From NCBI GenBank assembly GCA_003250975.1, contig QKIY01000010.1:1-42384 (forward strand): 42,384 nt of DNA, in the 5' to 3' direction. The position numbers and the translations under genes were made by a program. Positions 8,170-16,389 of the stretch are shown piece after piece. This DNA comes from Gammaproteobacteria bacterium (lineage in GTDB: Bacteria; Pseudomonadota; Gammaproteobacteria; Eutrophobiales; Eutrophobiaceae). The notes beneath the pieces are model-generated. The model did not search any database and was not told where the DNA came from. It saw nothing but the letters and a program-made list of their open reading frames with translations. Position 1 is the first letter of the stretch. The number at the start of each line of letters is the position of its first letter.

Positions 8170-8368
8170 GGTCTCCGGGCTCGCGAATGGACAATAGTCA
8201 TGTATTGTCCGGTGGTATCGCCTTCCCATGTCATCGACACAGTGGCTGGTAGATACGACCTTGATTCACATACCGTTGCGGGGGCAGCACTGGCATTGCT
8301 AAACAGAGTTTAACGCACCAGTTTCCCGTTTAACCCCGGGGCTGAATAACCACGAGGCACCTGAAACG
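8162..8368 (-). ncRNA. Cobalamin riboswitch
   Basis: Reading the minus strand, the conserved elements appear in the correct order. They are GGGAAACTGGTGC, then GTGCTGCCCCCGCAACGGTA, then GCCACTGTGTC, then ATGGGAAGG, then the B12 box AGCCCGGAGACCGGCC (8183-8168). The first strand of the closing helix lies near 8366 (CAGG) and pairs with CCTG after the B12 box. It is followed by an expression platform and the TonB receptor gene. Binding of adenosylcobalamin or a related corrinoid should lower expression of the receptor operon. Recognition is based on element sequence and order. Confidence 0.95.
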
Positions 8369-8374
8369 TCTAAA

Positions 8375-8403
8375 ACACTAGAGGTAAATCATAAACAAGT
8401 CAA
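8375..8403 (-). promoter_or_regulatory. Putative sigma70 promoter of the riboswitch-btuB operon
   Basis: TTGACT (8403-8398) and TAGTGT (8380-8375) are separated by 17 bases on the minus strand. The predicted start near 8368 falls at the 5' edge of the cobalamin aptamer, which supports the call despite a weak -10. Confidence 0.45.
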
Positions 8404-8533
8404 CATGGCCACCGCAGCATAGGCTAAATCCCTGCTTATACCTGCTTAAGACTAGTTTAAGGTTAAGGTACTAAATTAATCGCCAGTTAGTTCCTGAAAA
8501 GCAACCTAATCAAGATATTAAGACGGGTATTTA

Positions 8534-9256
8534 ATGAACGTACGTCCCGATATTATCTTTGCTGAGCCCAAACCAGCCGAAGATTTCAAATTCGGTGCGG
8601 AAACAGCTTCTGTATTCGATGATATGGTCAATCGATCGGTACCCCTTTATGCGGAAATCCAGCAAATGGTTACCGAACTGGCTGGCAGCTTCGCCACCAA
8701 AGGAAGCCGTATCTACGACATCGGTTGCGCGACGGGCACAACTTTTGAATTTCTGGCCGAAAAACTCATGCCGGGAATAGAGATGATAGGTATTGATAAC
8801 TCTGAAGATATGCTTGAAAAGGCAAGGGAAAAGCTGAAAGAGAAATCCGGCCATTTCCGTTTCATAAATGCCAATATCGAAAACCTCCCCCAAATCAAGA
8901 ATGCCTCGGTGGTGATCCTTCTGCTCACCCTTCAATTCGTCCGGCCAATTAACCGTGAAAAACTTATTAAACAAATTTGTAATGGTCTTCAGGAAAACGG
9001 CTGTCTGATCCTAGTGGAAAAGGTGACAGGTTCACATACACGGTTTAACCGCTTGTTTATTGATTATTATTATGACTATAAACGGCGCATGGGATATTCA
9101 GAACTCGAGATTTCCCAGAAACGTGAGGCCCTTGAGAATGTACTGATTCCCTATCATTACGAGGAAAATAAGAGACTCTTGCTTAATAGCGGTTTTTCAC
9201 ACGTTGAAGATTTTTTTCGTTGGTATAATTTTTCGGGCATGGTTGCGGTAAAGTAA
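8534..9256 (+). CDS. cmoA: Carboxy-S-adenosyl-L-methionine synthase CmoA
   Basis: Converts S-adenosylmethionine and prephenate to carboxy-SAM, the donor CmoB uses to make the cmo5U34 wobble base of tRNA. The 240 residues match the family length. The Rossmann methyltransferase motif is YDIGCATGTTFEF near residue 61, followed by IGIDNSEDMLEKAR and the CmoA-type LLTLQFV block. The highly conserved GYSELEISQKR segment that contacts the carboxyl group of the partner active site is present. In E. coli cmoB follows immediately. Here the next gene, 2 bases downstream, is instead a membrane methyltransferase-like protein and no cmoB is visible. A divergent methyltransferase with a changed role is possible but less likely. 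Confidence 0.87.
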   Translation: MNVRPDIIFAEPKPAEDFKFGAETASVFDDMVNRSVPLYAEIQQMVTELAGSFATKGSRIYDIGCATGTTFEFLAEKLMPGIEMIGIDNSEDMLEKAREKLKEKSGHFRFINANIENLPQIKNASVVILLLTLQFVRPINREKLIKQICNGLQENGCLILVEKVTGSHTRFNRLFIDYYYDYKRRMGYSELEISQKREALENVLIPYHYEENKRLLLNSGFSHVEDFFRWYNFSGMVAVK

Positions 9257-9258
9257 CT

Positions 9259-9993
9259 ATGCCCGAATCTTTTATTATTCGTTACGGTAATTTTTTATTC
9301 CGTTATCGTAACTTTTTATTCCCTCTTGCCCTGTTCTCCCTCTTGCTGACATTCAAGCCACACCCATTCGGTGGTAACGTTAATTCAGATGTCTGGTTGG
9401 ATATTGCCGGTGTTCTGATTATTTTTCTGGGACAGAGCATCAGGGCCACTGTTATTGGCCTGGCTTATATTAAACGGGGTGGAATGAATAAAAAAATTTA
9501 TGCTGATTCACTGGTTACCAACGGGTTGTTTGCCCATTGCCGTAACCCCTTATATCTCGGAAACATGCTAATCATCGGTGGCTTTCTGGTGATCCATAAT
9601 AACCCATGGGTCTACATGCTGGGCGCCGGCTTTTTTCTCTTCTCCTACACGGCTATCGTTTTGGCTGAAGAGGACTATCTTTACAGCCAATTTGGCGATG
9701 CGTTCAGGGACTATTGCACCCGGGCCCCGCGCTGGGGGATTTCTTTTATCGGTCTGGGCGATACCATCAGCTCCATGCAGTTCAAATGGAATCGCGTCAT
9801 TGCCAAGGATTACACCACGGCAGTTACCTGGTTTTTAACCATACTGTTCTTGTTCACCGAGGAACACATATCGACTCAGGGCCTGGAGGCAAGCTGGCGC
9901 TTTCTGGATACCACCCTGGTCCTGGCAGTTATCATACTGGCTGTATTCCTCTCAATACGTAAGTTCAAGAAATCCGGCCGGCTTGCTGAATAG
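9259..9993 (+). CDS. Isoprenylcysteine/phospholipid methyltransferase-family membrane protein
   Basis: A 244-residue polytopic inner-membrane protein with about six hydrophobic segments. The C-terminal half has the family's SAM-binding region: GLFAHCRNPLYLGNMLI (the R-[NH]-P-[LI]-Y motif) and EEDYLYSQFGDAFRDYC (the EE...FG..Y..Y motif). These are typical of ICMT/PEMT-like enzymes, which methylate lipids, thiols or small molecules. It begins 2 bases after the cmoA stop codon, so translational coupling is likely. Whether it shares a pathway with cmoA is unknown. The substrate cannot be read from the sequence. Confidence 0.8.
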   Translation: MPESFIIRYGNFLFRYRNFLFPLALFSLLLTFKPHPFGGNVNSDVWLDIAGVLIIFLGQSIRATVIGLAYIKRGGMNKKIYADSLVTNGLFAHCRNPLYLGNMLIIGGFLVIHNNPWVYMLGAGFFLFSYTAIVLAEEDYLYSQFGDAFRDYCTRAPRWGISFIGLGDTISSMQFKWNRVIAKDYTTAVTWFLTILFLFTEEHISTQGLEASWRFLDTTLVLAVIILAVFLSIRKFKKSGRLAE

Positions 9994-10335
9994 CCACCGT
10001 CAGCAAAGCCGTGGATCAATCGTGGTATAACCCGATTGATTGAACCAAGCTTGTCCCTTTAACCACCGCGGGTCTGCCTTACCCTGGTTAATTAAAAAGT
10101 TCTATCTTCGGCGAAAAAACCTGATTGGTGCCAAACTCCATCAGCATGCACAAAGATTGTGCATTGAGGATATGAAAGGGTTATGAAAAAACAAAAAATA
10201 GTGCATAATGCGCTGCACAATTCCAATAAAAATCCAGTAAACACACTGAACTAATTCGGTTACATTCATGCCTCGGCAATTAATAATTAAAATCGCGATG
10301 GCAGGGGACACATCGCAGTTCAGAAGGGTACTAAG
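9994..10335 (+). promoter_or_regulatory. Gene-free gltA upstream region with palindromes
   Basis: This 342-base stretch holds no convincing gene. TCAATCG/CGATTGA at 10016-10022 and 10033-10039 form a hairpin without a T-run. TGCACAA-aga-TTGTGCA at 10147-10163 is a perfect 17-base dyad, and a second TGCACAA lies at 10214-10220 with an imperfect partner, AGTGCA, at 10200-10205. A weak sigma70-like promoter, TTATGA (10181-10186), 17 bases, CATAAT (10204-10209), lies between them. Confidence 0.45.
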
Positions 10336-11643
10336 ATGAAAGCACACAAGGTAGAAATTATGAGTCCAACTGCAAAATTGATACTCGAAGGCAAGGAATA
10401 CGAGCTGCCAATTGTTATCGGGTCCGAAGGGGAAAAGGGCATTGATATCACCCAGTTAAGGAACACCACCGGTTACATTACGCTGGACAGTGGTTATATG
10501 AATACCGGCTCAACCCGCAGCGCCATCACCTACCTGGACGGTGAAAACGGCATCCTCCGCTACCGGGGCATACCTATCGAGCAATTGGCCCGGCATTCAA
10601 CCTTTGTTGAAACTAGCTACCTCCTGATCTATGGCGAACTCCCGACTAGGCAACAGCTCGACCATTTTTCACAACTGCTGACCACGCACAGCCTGATCCA
10701 TGAAGACATGAAACACTTCTTTGACGGCTACCCGCAGTCCGCCCATCCCATGGCGATCCTGCAATCCATGGTCAACACCCTGTCTGCCTACTACCCGGAA
10801 TCCATCAATCCGTTTGAAAATGTGGAAGTTACTGCGGCCAGGCTGATCTCCAAGCTGCGCACCCTGGCGGCTTTTTCCTACAAGAAGAGCATTGGCCGGC
10901 CCCTGATGTATCCACTGAAAAAACTCAGCTATTGCGCCAACTTCCTGCGCATGATGTACGCCATGCCCACCGAGGAATACGAAGTGGATGAAGACATGGT
11001 TTCCGCATTGAACATGCTCTTGATCCTGCATGCAGATCATGAACAGAACTGCTCAACCTCAACTGTCCGCCTGGTGGGTTCAGCCCTGCCTAACCTGTTT
11101 GCTACCATCAGCGCCGGTGTTGCCGCCCTTTCCGGCCCCTTGCATGGCGGTGCCAACGAGGCCGTCATCGACATGCTGCAACATATCAACGAAACCGGGA
11201 TAAGCTGTCAGGATTTCGTCCAGCAAGTCAAGGATCAAAAGGCCAATGCCCGGCTGATGGGATTCGGCCATCGCGTCTACAAGAACTTTGACCCCCGCGC
11301 CACCCTTCTTAAGGAAATGACAGGGACGATCCTCAGCAAGAAAGGCATTAAGGATCCCCTGCTGGATATTGCCAAGGAACTTGAAGAGGTCGCACTGAGA
11401 GACGACTTCTTCATTGAACGCAAGCTTTACCCAAACGTCGACTTCTACAGTGGCATCCTCTACAAGGCCATGAACATTCCAACCAACATGTTCACGGTGA
11501 TGTTTGCCATCGGCCGCCTGCCCGGCTGGATCGCCCATTGGAAGGAGATGATGGAATCCGACGATCGCAAGATCGGCCGGCCTCGTCAGGTCTACACTGG
11601 CCCGACACTGCGAGATTACGTGCCACTCGAAAAACGCGGTTAA
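10336..11643 (+). CDS. gltA: Citrate synthase (type II, GltA)
   Basis: Condenses oxaloacetate and acetyl-CoA to citrate, the entry reaction of the TCA cycle. At 435 residues it is the length of the hexameric, NADH-sensitive proteobacterial type. The catalytic triad is in place: H270 in GPLHGGANEA, H312 in the signature GFGHRVYKNFDPRA, and D369 in NVDFYSG. The LHADHEQN block is also present. The ATG at 10336 has AAGG 8 bases upstream; a second in-frame ATG at 10360 is possible but less well placed. The gene is preceded by operator-like palindromes and followed by a strong hairpin. It would consume acetyl-CoA produced by the beta-oxidation operon elsewhere in the window. Confidence 0.97.
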   Translation: MKAHKVEIMSPTAKLILEGKEYELPIVIGSEGEKGIDITQLRNTTGYITLDSGYMNTGSTRSAITYLDGENGILRYRGIPIEQLARHSTFVETSYLLIYGELPTRQQLDHFSQLLTTHSLIHEDMKHFFDGYPQSAHPMAILQSMVNTLSAYYPESINPFENVEVTAARLISKLRTLAAFSYKKSIGRPLMYPLKKLSYCANFLRMMYAMPTEEYEVDEDMVSALNMLLILHADHEQNCSTSTVRLVGSALPNLFATISAGVAALSGPLHGGANEAVIDMLQHINETGISCQDFVQQVKDQKANARLMGFGHRVYKNFDPRATLLKEMTGTILSKKGIKDPLLDIAKELEEVALRDDFFIERKLYPNVDFYSGILYKAMNIPTNMFTVMFAIGRLPGWIAHWKEMMESDDRKIGRPRQVYTGPTLRDYVPLEKRG

Positions 11644-11649
11644 TCCCGC

Positions 11650-11680
11650 TTGGCATGAACAGCCCCGAAAGGGGTACAAT
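11650..11680 (+). promoter_or_regulatory. Possible metH promoter overlapping the gltA terminator region
   Basis: TTGGCA (11650-11655) and TACAAT (11675-11680) lie 19 bases apart, with a predicted start inside the left arm of the hairpin at 11682-11710. The long spacer makes this tentative. Confidence 0.35.
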
Positions 11681-11681
11681 G

Positions 11682-11710
11682 CGCGCTTTATTTTCAGCGG
11701 ATAAAGCGCG
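11682..11710 (+). terminator. Hairpin with T-rich tail between gltA and metH
   Basis: CGCGCTTTAT (11682-11691) and ATAAAGCGCG (11701-11710) are perfect 10-base inverted repeats around a 9-base loop, followed by TATTTTTG. This is a good intrinsic terminator for gltA. It ends only 12 bases before the metH ATG, so it might also affect metH leader structure. Confidence 0.75.
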
Positions 11711-11722
11711 TATTTTTGTTTC

Positions 11723-14700
11723 ATGGCCATTCAACTTTCCAGACCGGAACGCCTTCCCCTGCTTGAGCCCCTGCTCAAGGAGCGTATCCTCGTGCTCGAT
11801 GGTGCGATGGGCACCCAGATACAGGCCTACAAGCTGGAAGAAGCGGACTACCGCGGAGAGCGCTTCGCCGACCATCCTTCGGACCTGAAGGGCAATAACG
11901 ACCTGCTCTCGATCACCCGCCCGGATATCATCGAGGCCATCCACCGGGCCTACCTCGAGGCGGGCGCGGACATTATCGAGACCAATACCTTTAATTCGAC
12001 CGCTATCGCCATGGCCGATTACGCTATGGAGGACCTGGTTTTTGAACTCAACAGGAGTGGAGCGGCCCTGGCACGCCGGGTAGCAGACGAATTCGAGCAA
12101 GCGGAGCCTGGCAGGCCGCGGTTTGTCGCCGGTGTCCTCGGACCGACCAACCGGACCGCCTCGATCTCGCCGGACGTGAACAACCCCGGTTATCGAAATA
12201 TCGATTTCGTGACCCTGGTCGAGGCCTATACCGAGGCCGTGCATGGGCTGATAGAGGGCGGCGCGGACCTGTTGCTGGTCGAAACCATCTTCGACACACT
12301 GAACGCCAAGGCTGCCTTGTTCGCCATCGACCAGTATTTCGAGGACCACGGTGTACGCCTGCCGATCATGATCTCCGGGACGATCACCGATGCCTCGGGC
12401 CGCACCCTTACCGGCCAGACCACGGAGGCCTTCTGGAACTCCCTCAGGCACGCAAAACCGCTGACAATCGGCCTAAATTGTGCTTTAGGCCCCAAAGACT
12501 TACGTCAATATATTGAAGAACTTTCTAGTGTTGCAGATACCTGGGTCAGCGCCCACCCGAACGCCGGCCTACCGAATGAATTCGGTGAATATGACCTCGA
12601 GGCGGGACCGATGGCCCAACATATCGAGGAATGGGCCAGTAGCGGCTTCTTGAACATCGTCGGAGGCTGTTGCGGTACCACGCCGGATCATATCCGCGCC
12701 ATCGCCGCGGCCGTAGCGAACAAGGCGCCGCGCCAGGTACCGGAACTCCCTATTTACCAGCGCCTGAGTGGCCTCGAGGCCTTCAACATCACGCCGGATG
12801 CGAATTTCGTAAACGTCGGTGAGCGCACCAACGTGGCCGGTTCGCCGAAATTCCTGAAACTCATCAAGGAAGACAATGATCTCGAGGGTGCGCTGGAGGT
12901 GGCGCGCCAGCAGGTCGAGAACGGAGCGCAGATAATCGACGTCTGCATGGACGAAGGCATGCTGGATTCCGAACAACTCATGCACGATTTCCTGAACCTG
13001 ATTGCCTCGGAACCGGACATCAGCCGCGTACCGATCATGATCGATTCCTCCAAATGGACGGTAATCGAGGCAGGCTTACGCTGCATCCAGGGCAAGGGCA
13101 TCGTCAATTCCATCAGCCTTAAGGAAGGCGAGGAAAAATTTATCGAGCATGCAAAACTGGTTCGGCGTTACGGTGCGGCCGCAGTCATAATGGCCTTCGA
13201 TGAACAGGGTCAGGCTGATACCACCGACCGCCGCTTCGAGGTCTGCAAGCGCTCCTATGAGATCCTGGTAAATAAAGTCGGTTTCCCACCGGAGGACATC
13301 ATCTTCGATCCCAATATCCTCACCGTCGCCACGGGTTTGGAAGAACACAATAATTACGCGGTGTCGTACTTCGAGGCCACGCGGCTTATCAAGGAACACC
13401 TGCGCCACGCCCTGGTCAGTGGCGGCCTGAGCAATGTCTCGTTCTCATTCCGCGGCAATAACCCGGTGCGCGAGGCTATGCACGCGGCCTTCCTCTATCA
13501 CGGTATCCAGGCCGGTATGGATATGGGCATCGTCAACGCCGGCCAACTCGGGATCTACGACGAGATCGACAAGGAATTGCTGGAGTACGTCGAGGATGTG
13601 TTGCTGAACCGCAGACCGGACGCTACCGACCGACTGGTAGATTTCGCCGAGACCGTGAAGGCCGGCGCCACCAGGGAAAAAAAGGTCGATGACGCCTGGC
13701 GCAAGGGAACTGTCAGAGAAAGACTGAGCCATGCTCTGGTCAAGGGGATCGCCGATTATATCGAGGCGGACACCGAGGAGGCCCGGCAGCAATATGACAA
13801 GCCACTTGAGGTCATCGAGGGTCCGCTCATGGACGGCATGAACGTGGTCGGAGACCTGTTCGGTTCCGGCAAGATGTTCCTGCCGCAGGTAGTAAAGAGC
13901 GCGCGCGTCATGAAAAAGGCCGTGGCTTACCTGATCCCGTTTATCGAGGAAGAGAAAAAGCGCAGCGGTGATACTGGCAGAAACAACGGCACCATTGTTA
14001 TGGCCACCGTTAAGGGTGATGTGCACGACATCGGCAAGAACATTGTCGGCGTAGTCCTGCAATGTAACAACTTCGAGGTAATCGATCTCGGTGTGATGGT
14101 GCCTGCAGAGAAGATCCTGCAAACGGCGATGGAACACAATGCCCATATCATAGGCCTCAGTGGATTGATCACGCCGTCGCTGGACGAGATGGTGCATGTC
14201 GCGAAGGAGATGAAGCGTCAGGGCTTCAAGCTGCCGCTCCTGATCGGCGGCGCGACGACCTCGCGCGCGCATACGGCCGTGAAGATCGATCCGCAATACG
14301 ATGAACCCGTGGTACATGTAAAGGATGCCTCGCGTGCGGTAGGCGTAGCGCAGAACCTCGTGAGCAAGACCACGTATGACAACTTCGTACAGCAGGTCCG
14401 CGAGGAATATGACACCGTACGCCAGCGTCACGCGGGCAAACGACAGAAGATCAGCTGGCTGACGCTTGAAGAGGCGCAGGCAAATGGATTGAAGACGGAC
14501 TGGAAAAAATACACCCCGCCGCAACCGGAGCAACCCGGTGTTCACGTGTTCGAGGATTACCCACTGGCGGAACTGAAAGACTACATCGACTGGACACCGT
14601 TCTTCATCGCCTGGGAACTGGCCGGCAAGTTTCCGCGCATCCTGGAAGATGAAGTTATCGGCAAGGAAGCTACGAAACTCTATCACGATGCGCAGGCCAT

Positions 14701-15451
14701 GCTGGAAAAGATCATCGCCGAAAAATGGTTCACGGCGCGGGGCGTCATCGGCCTGTTCCCGGCTAACAGCATCGGCCATGACGATATCGAGATCTATACC
14801 AGCGACAAGCGTGATGGTTTATTAATGACATTGCATACGCTGCGCCAGCAGCAGAAAAAACCGCCGGGCCAGCCCAATTATGCGCTGGCGGACTTCATCG
14901 CCCCCGCAGAGACCGGCGTCAAGGACTACATCGGCGGCTTCGCGGTTGCGGCGGGATTCAGCATGGAGGAGAAGATCAAGCAGTTCGAGACTGATCATGA
15001 TGATTACAGTGCCATCATGCTCAAGGCCCTGGCCGATCGTTTCGCCGAGGCCTTCGCCGAGCGCCTGCACCAGCGCGTGCGCAAGGAATTCTGGGGTTAC
15101 GATGAAAAAGAGGCGCTGGACAATACTGCGCTGATCGCCGAGAAATACCGGGGCATCCGCCCTGCCCCCGGCTATCCCGCTTGCCCGGACCACACGGAAA
15201 AACCGTTACTGTGGAAGCTGTTGGACGTGGAAAAGAACACCGGCATTAAATTGACCGAGAGCTATGCTATGTATCCCGCCGCAGCAGTCAGCGGACTCTA
15301 CTTCTCACACCCCGAGTCACGCTATTTCGGCGTCGGGCAAATCAATCGCGACCAGGTCAAGGATTACGCACACAGGAAAGGGATGGAGTTGCATAAGATG
15401 GAGAGGTGGCTTAGCCCGAACCTCGGTTACGACCCCGAGGAAGTAAATTAA
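11723..15451 (+). CDS. metH: Cobalamin-dependent methionine synthase MetH
   Basis: Transfers a methyl group from methyltetrahydrofolate through cobalamin to homocysteine, giving methionine. All four modules are present in 1242 residues (E. coli 1227). The homocysteine domain has zinc ligands C253 (GLNCALG), C316 and C317 (GGCCGTT). The pterin-binding domain starts near residue 355 ([13 protein letters not shown]). The cobalamin cap/binding module has DVHDIGKN, with H768 as lower axial ligand. The C-terminal reactivation domain contains [15 protein letters not shown] and [13 protein letters not shown]. No Shine-Dalgarno is evident before the ATG. By eye the gene is richer in G+C than its neighbours, apart from an AT-rich patch near 12470-12540. 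Its B12 requirement links it to the riboswitch-controlled uptake operon nearby. Confidence 0.98.
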   Translation: MAIQLSRPERLPLLEPLLKERILVLDGAMGTQIQAYKLEEADYRGERFADHPSDLKGNNDLLSITRPDIIEAIHRAYLEAGADIIETNTFNSTAIAMADYAMEDLVFELNRSGAALARRVADEFEQAEPGRPRFVAGVLGPTNRTASISPDVNNPGYRNIDFVTLVEAYTEAVHGLIEGGADLLLVETIFDTLNAKAALFAIDQYFEDHGVRLPIMISGTITDASGRTLTGQTTEAFWNSLRHAKPLTIGLNCALGPKDLRQYIEELSSVADTWVSAHPNAGLPNEFGEYDLEAGPMAQHIEEWASSGFLNIVGGCCGTTPDHIRAIAAAVANKAPRQVPELPIYQRLSGLEAFNITPDANFVNVGERTNVAGSPKFLKLIKEDNDLEGALEVARQQVENGAQIIDVCMDEGMLDSEQLMHDFLNLIASEPDISRVPIMIDSSKWTVIEAGLRCIQGKGIVNSISLKEGEEKFIEHAKLVRRYGAAAVIMAFDEQGQADTTDRRFEVCKRSYEILVNKVGFPPEDIIFDPNILTVATGLEEHNNYAVSYFEATRLIKEHLRHALVSGGLSNVSFSFRGNNPVREAMHAAFLYHGIQAGMDMGIVNAGQLGIYDEIDKELLEYVEDVLLNRRPDATDRLVDFAETVKAGATREKKVDDAWRKGTVRERLSHALVKGIADYIEADTEEARQQYDKPLEVIEGPLMDGMNVVGDLFGSGKMFLPQVVKSARVMKKAVAYLIPFIEEEKKRSGDTGRNNGTIVMATVKGDVHDIGKNIVGVVLQCNNFEVIDLGVMVPAEKILQTAMEHNAHIIGLSGLITPSLDEMVHVAKEMKRQGFKLPLLIGGATTSRAHTAVKIDPQYDEPVVHVKDASRAVGVAQNLVSKTTYDNFVQQVREEYDTVRQRHAGKRQKISWLTLEEAQANGLKTDWKKYTPPQPEQPGVHVFEDYPLAELKDYIDWTPFFIAWELAGKFPRILEDEVIGKEATKLYHDAQAMLEKIIAEKWFTARGVIGLFPANSIGHDDIEIYTSDKRDGLLMTLHTLRQQQKKPPGQPNYALADFIAPAETGVKDYIGGFAVAAGFSMEEKIKQFETDHDDYSAIMLKALADRFAEAFAERLHQRVRKEFWGYDEKEALDNTALIAEKYRGIRPAPGYPACPDHTEKPLLWKLLDVEKNTGIKLTESYAMYPAAAVSGLYFSHPESRYFGVGQINRDQVKDYAHRKGMELHKMERWLSPNLGYDPEEVN

Positions 15452-15480
15452 GCCCATAAAACTGCCCTAACTTCGTTAAA

Positions 15481-15498
15481 AGCATTTCTTAAAATGCT
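15481..15498 (+). terminator. Weak intrinsic terminator after metH
   Basis: AGCATTT and AAATGCT form a 7-base stem with a CTTA loop, followed by CATTTTA. It lies 30 bases after the metH stop. Confidence 0.5.
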
Positions 15499-15530
15499 CA
15501 TTTTACTTTAGTAGGAGACATTAGACTGCT

Positions 15531-15950
15531 ATGAAACGCGCACCGCGATCATTACTAATCGTGCTAGTGGTGGCACTTTGGTGGGCGCCTATGGCGAGTC
15601 TCGCATCAGATGAATATAACGCGTTGCCGCCCATTGGGACCCAAGTTCGCGTTATGGCTCCTTCACTTGGCCCCGGGTGGCACTACGGCCAATTCAATCG
15701 TCTGCGCGTTGAACCTCCATGCTACCGGGTCCTTATATTTTCCGGTGGCCCGACTCGCCGCATCGATCACATTCTTTCGCCTGGCGAGTTGACGCGAATC
15801 GAGGTCGCCGATCATTCGCCAAGTGTCCAACCGAAATCTTCTGCTGGTATTGCTGCTTCGGGGAAAGATCCTCATGTCACTTGGCACGAACTCGCTCTTG
15901 ACCAACTCCTCACCACTGAAAAGGCCTGCGGTGCGCACCCCTCATTGTGA
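15531..15950 (+). CDS. Small exported protein of unknown function
   Basis: I do not recognise this 139-residue protein. It has a clear signal peptide (RAPR, then a hydrophobic stretch LLIVLVVALWW, cleavage near SLA-SDE) and a mature part of about 115 residues with two cysteines and no transmembrane segment, so it is probably periplasmic. GGAG lies 13 bases before the ATG, slightly far. The mature sequence has a beta-rich look (IGTQVRVMAP, CYRVLIFSGG) and may be a small barrel or lectin-like fold; this is a guess. It stands between metH and the Mth938-domain gene on the same strand. Confidence 0.65.
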   Translation: MKRAPRSLLIVLVVALWWAPMASLASDEYNALPPIGTQVRVMAPSLGPGWHYGQFNRLRVEPPCYRVLIFSGGPTRRIDHILSPGELTRIEVADHSPSVQPKSSAGIAASGKDPHVTWHELALDQLLTTEKACGAHPSL

Positions 15951-15984
15951 ACGTTAGGTTTCATTAATTCTTCAGGAGAACAAG

Positions 15985-16365
15985 ATGGCAAAGAAGCATA
16001 ATCAGTCGCCACAGATTAAAGAGTTGTCGTGGGGGAAGATGACTGTTGAAGGTGTTGGTTCCGGCAAGGATTTCAAACTCTGGCCCGGAGGCGGCCGTCC
16101 CTGGGACTGGAGTGAGACCGGTACCCAACACTCTCCGGGGATCCAGCCTGCCGATGTCGAAGAACTGTTACAGCATGGTGCAGACGAGGTCGTTCTCTCA
16201 CAGGGTATGATGCGTGCCCTGCATACCTGTCCCGAAACAATAAAACTACTACAGGACAAGGGAGTTAAAGTACATATCGCGGAAACAAAACTGGCACGTG
16301 AAATCTATAACGAACTAGCAGGTGAAGGAAGGGCTATCGGAGGACTATTTCATTCAACGTGCTGA
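15985..16365 (+). CDS. Mth938-like (DUF498) domain protein
   Basis: A 126-residue cytoplasmic protein with the Mth938-like fold. An N-terminal beta segment with KELSWGKMTVEG and KLWPGGGRPWDWSETGTQHSPGIQPADVEELL precedes the conserved hydrophobic strand DEVVLSQGMM and a C-terminal VHIAETKLAREIYNEL helix. GGAG sits 8 bases before the ATG, so the start is firm. The biochemical function of the family is not established; related domains occur in a mitochondrial complex I assembly factor. It ends 24 bases from the convergent PAP2-like gene. Confidence 0.82.
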   Translation: MAKKHNQSPQIKELSWGKMTVEGVGSGKDFKLWPGGGRPWDWSETGTQHSPGIQPADVEELLQHGADEVVLSQGMMRALHTCPETIKLLQDKGVKVHIAETKLAREIYNELAGEGRAIGGLFHSTC

Positions 16366-16389
16366 TGTATTTCTTGCTGTATTCAAGCC

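Noticed and set aside
10290..10310. Possible sigma54 promoter (GG...GC) before gltA
   Set aside because: The GG and GC elements are 15 bases apart instead of the required 12.
11492..12451. 319-codon open frame antisense to the gltA end and metH start
   Set aside because: Spans a terminator and two well-supported genes and shows no recognisable protein motif.
13445..14779. 444-codon open frame antisense to metH
   Set aside because: G+C-rich codon bias of metH leaves few stop codons on the opposite strand. There is no family resemblance and no start signal.
15949..15960. AACGTTAGGT after the orphan gene, resembling the end of an integron attC site
   Set aside because: The matching inverse core and the attC stem are not visible upstream, and no second site or integrase is present. 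The match is short enough to be chance.
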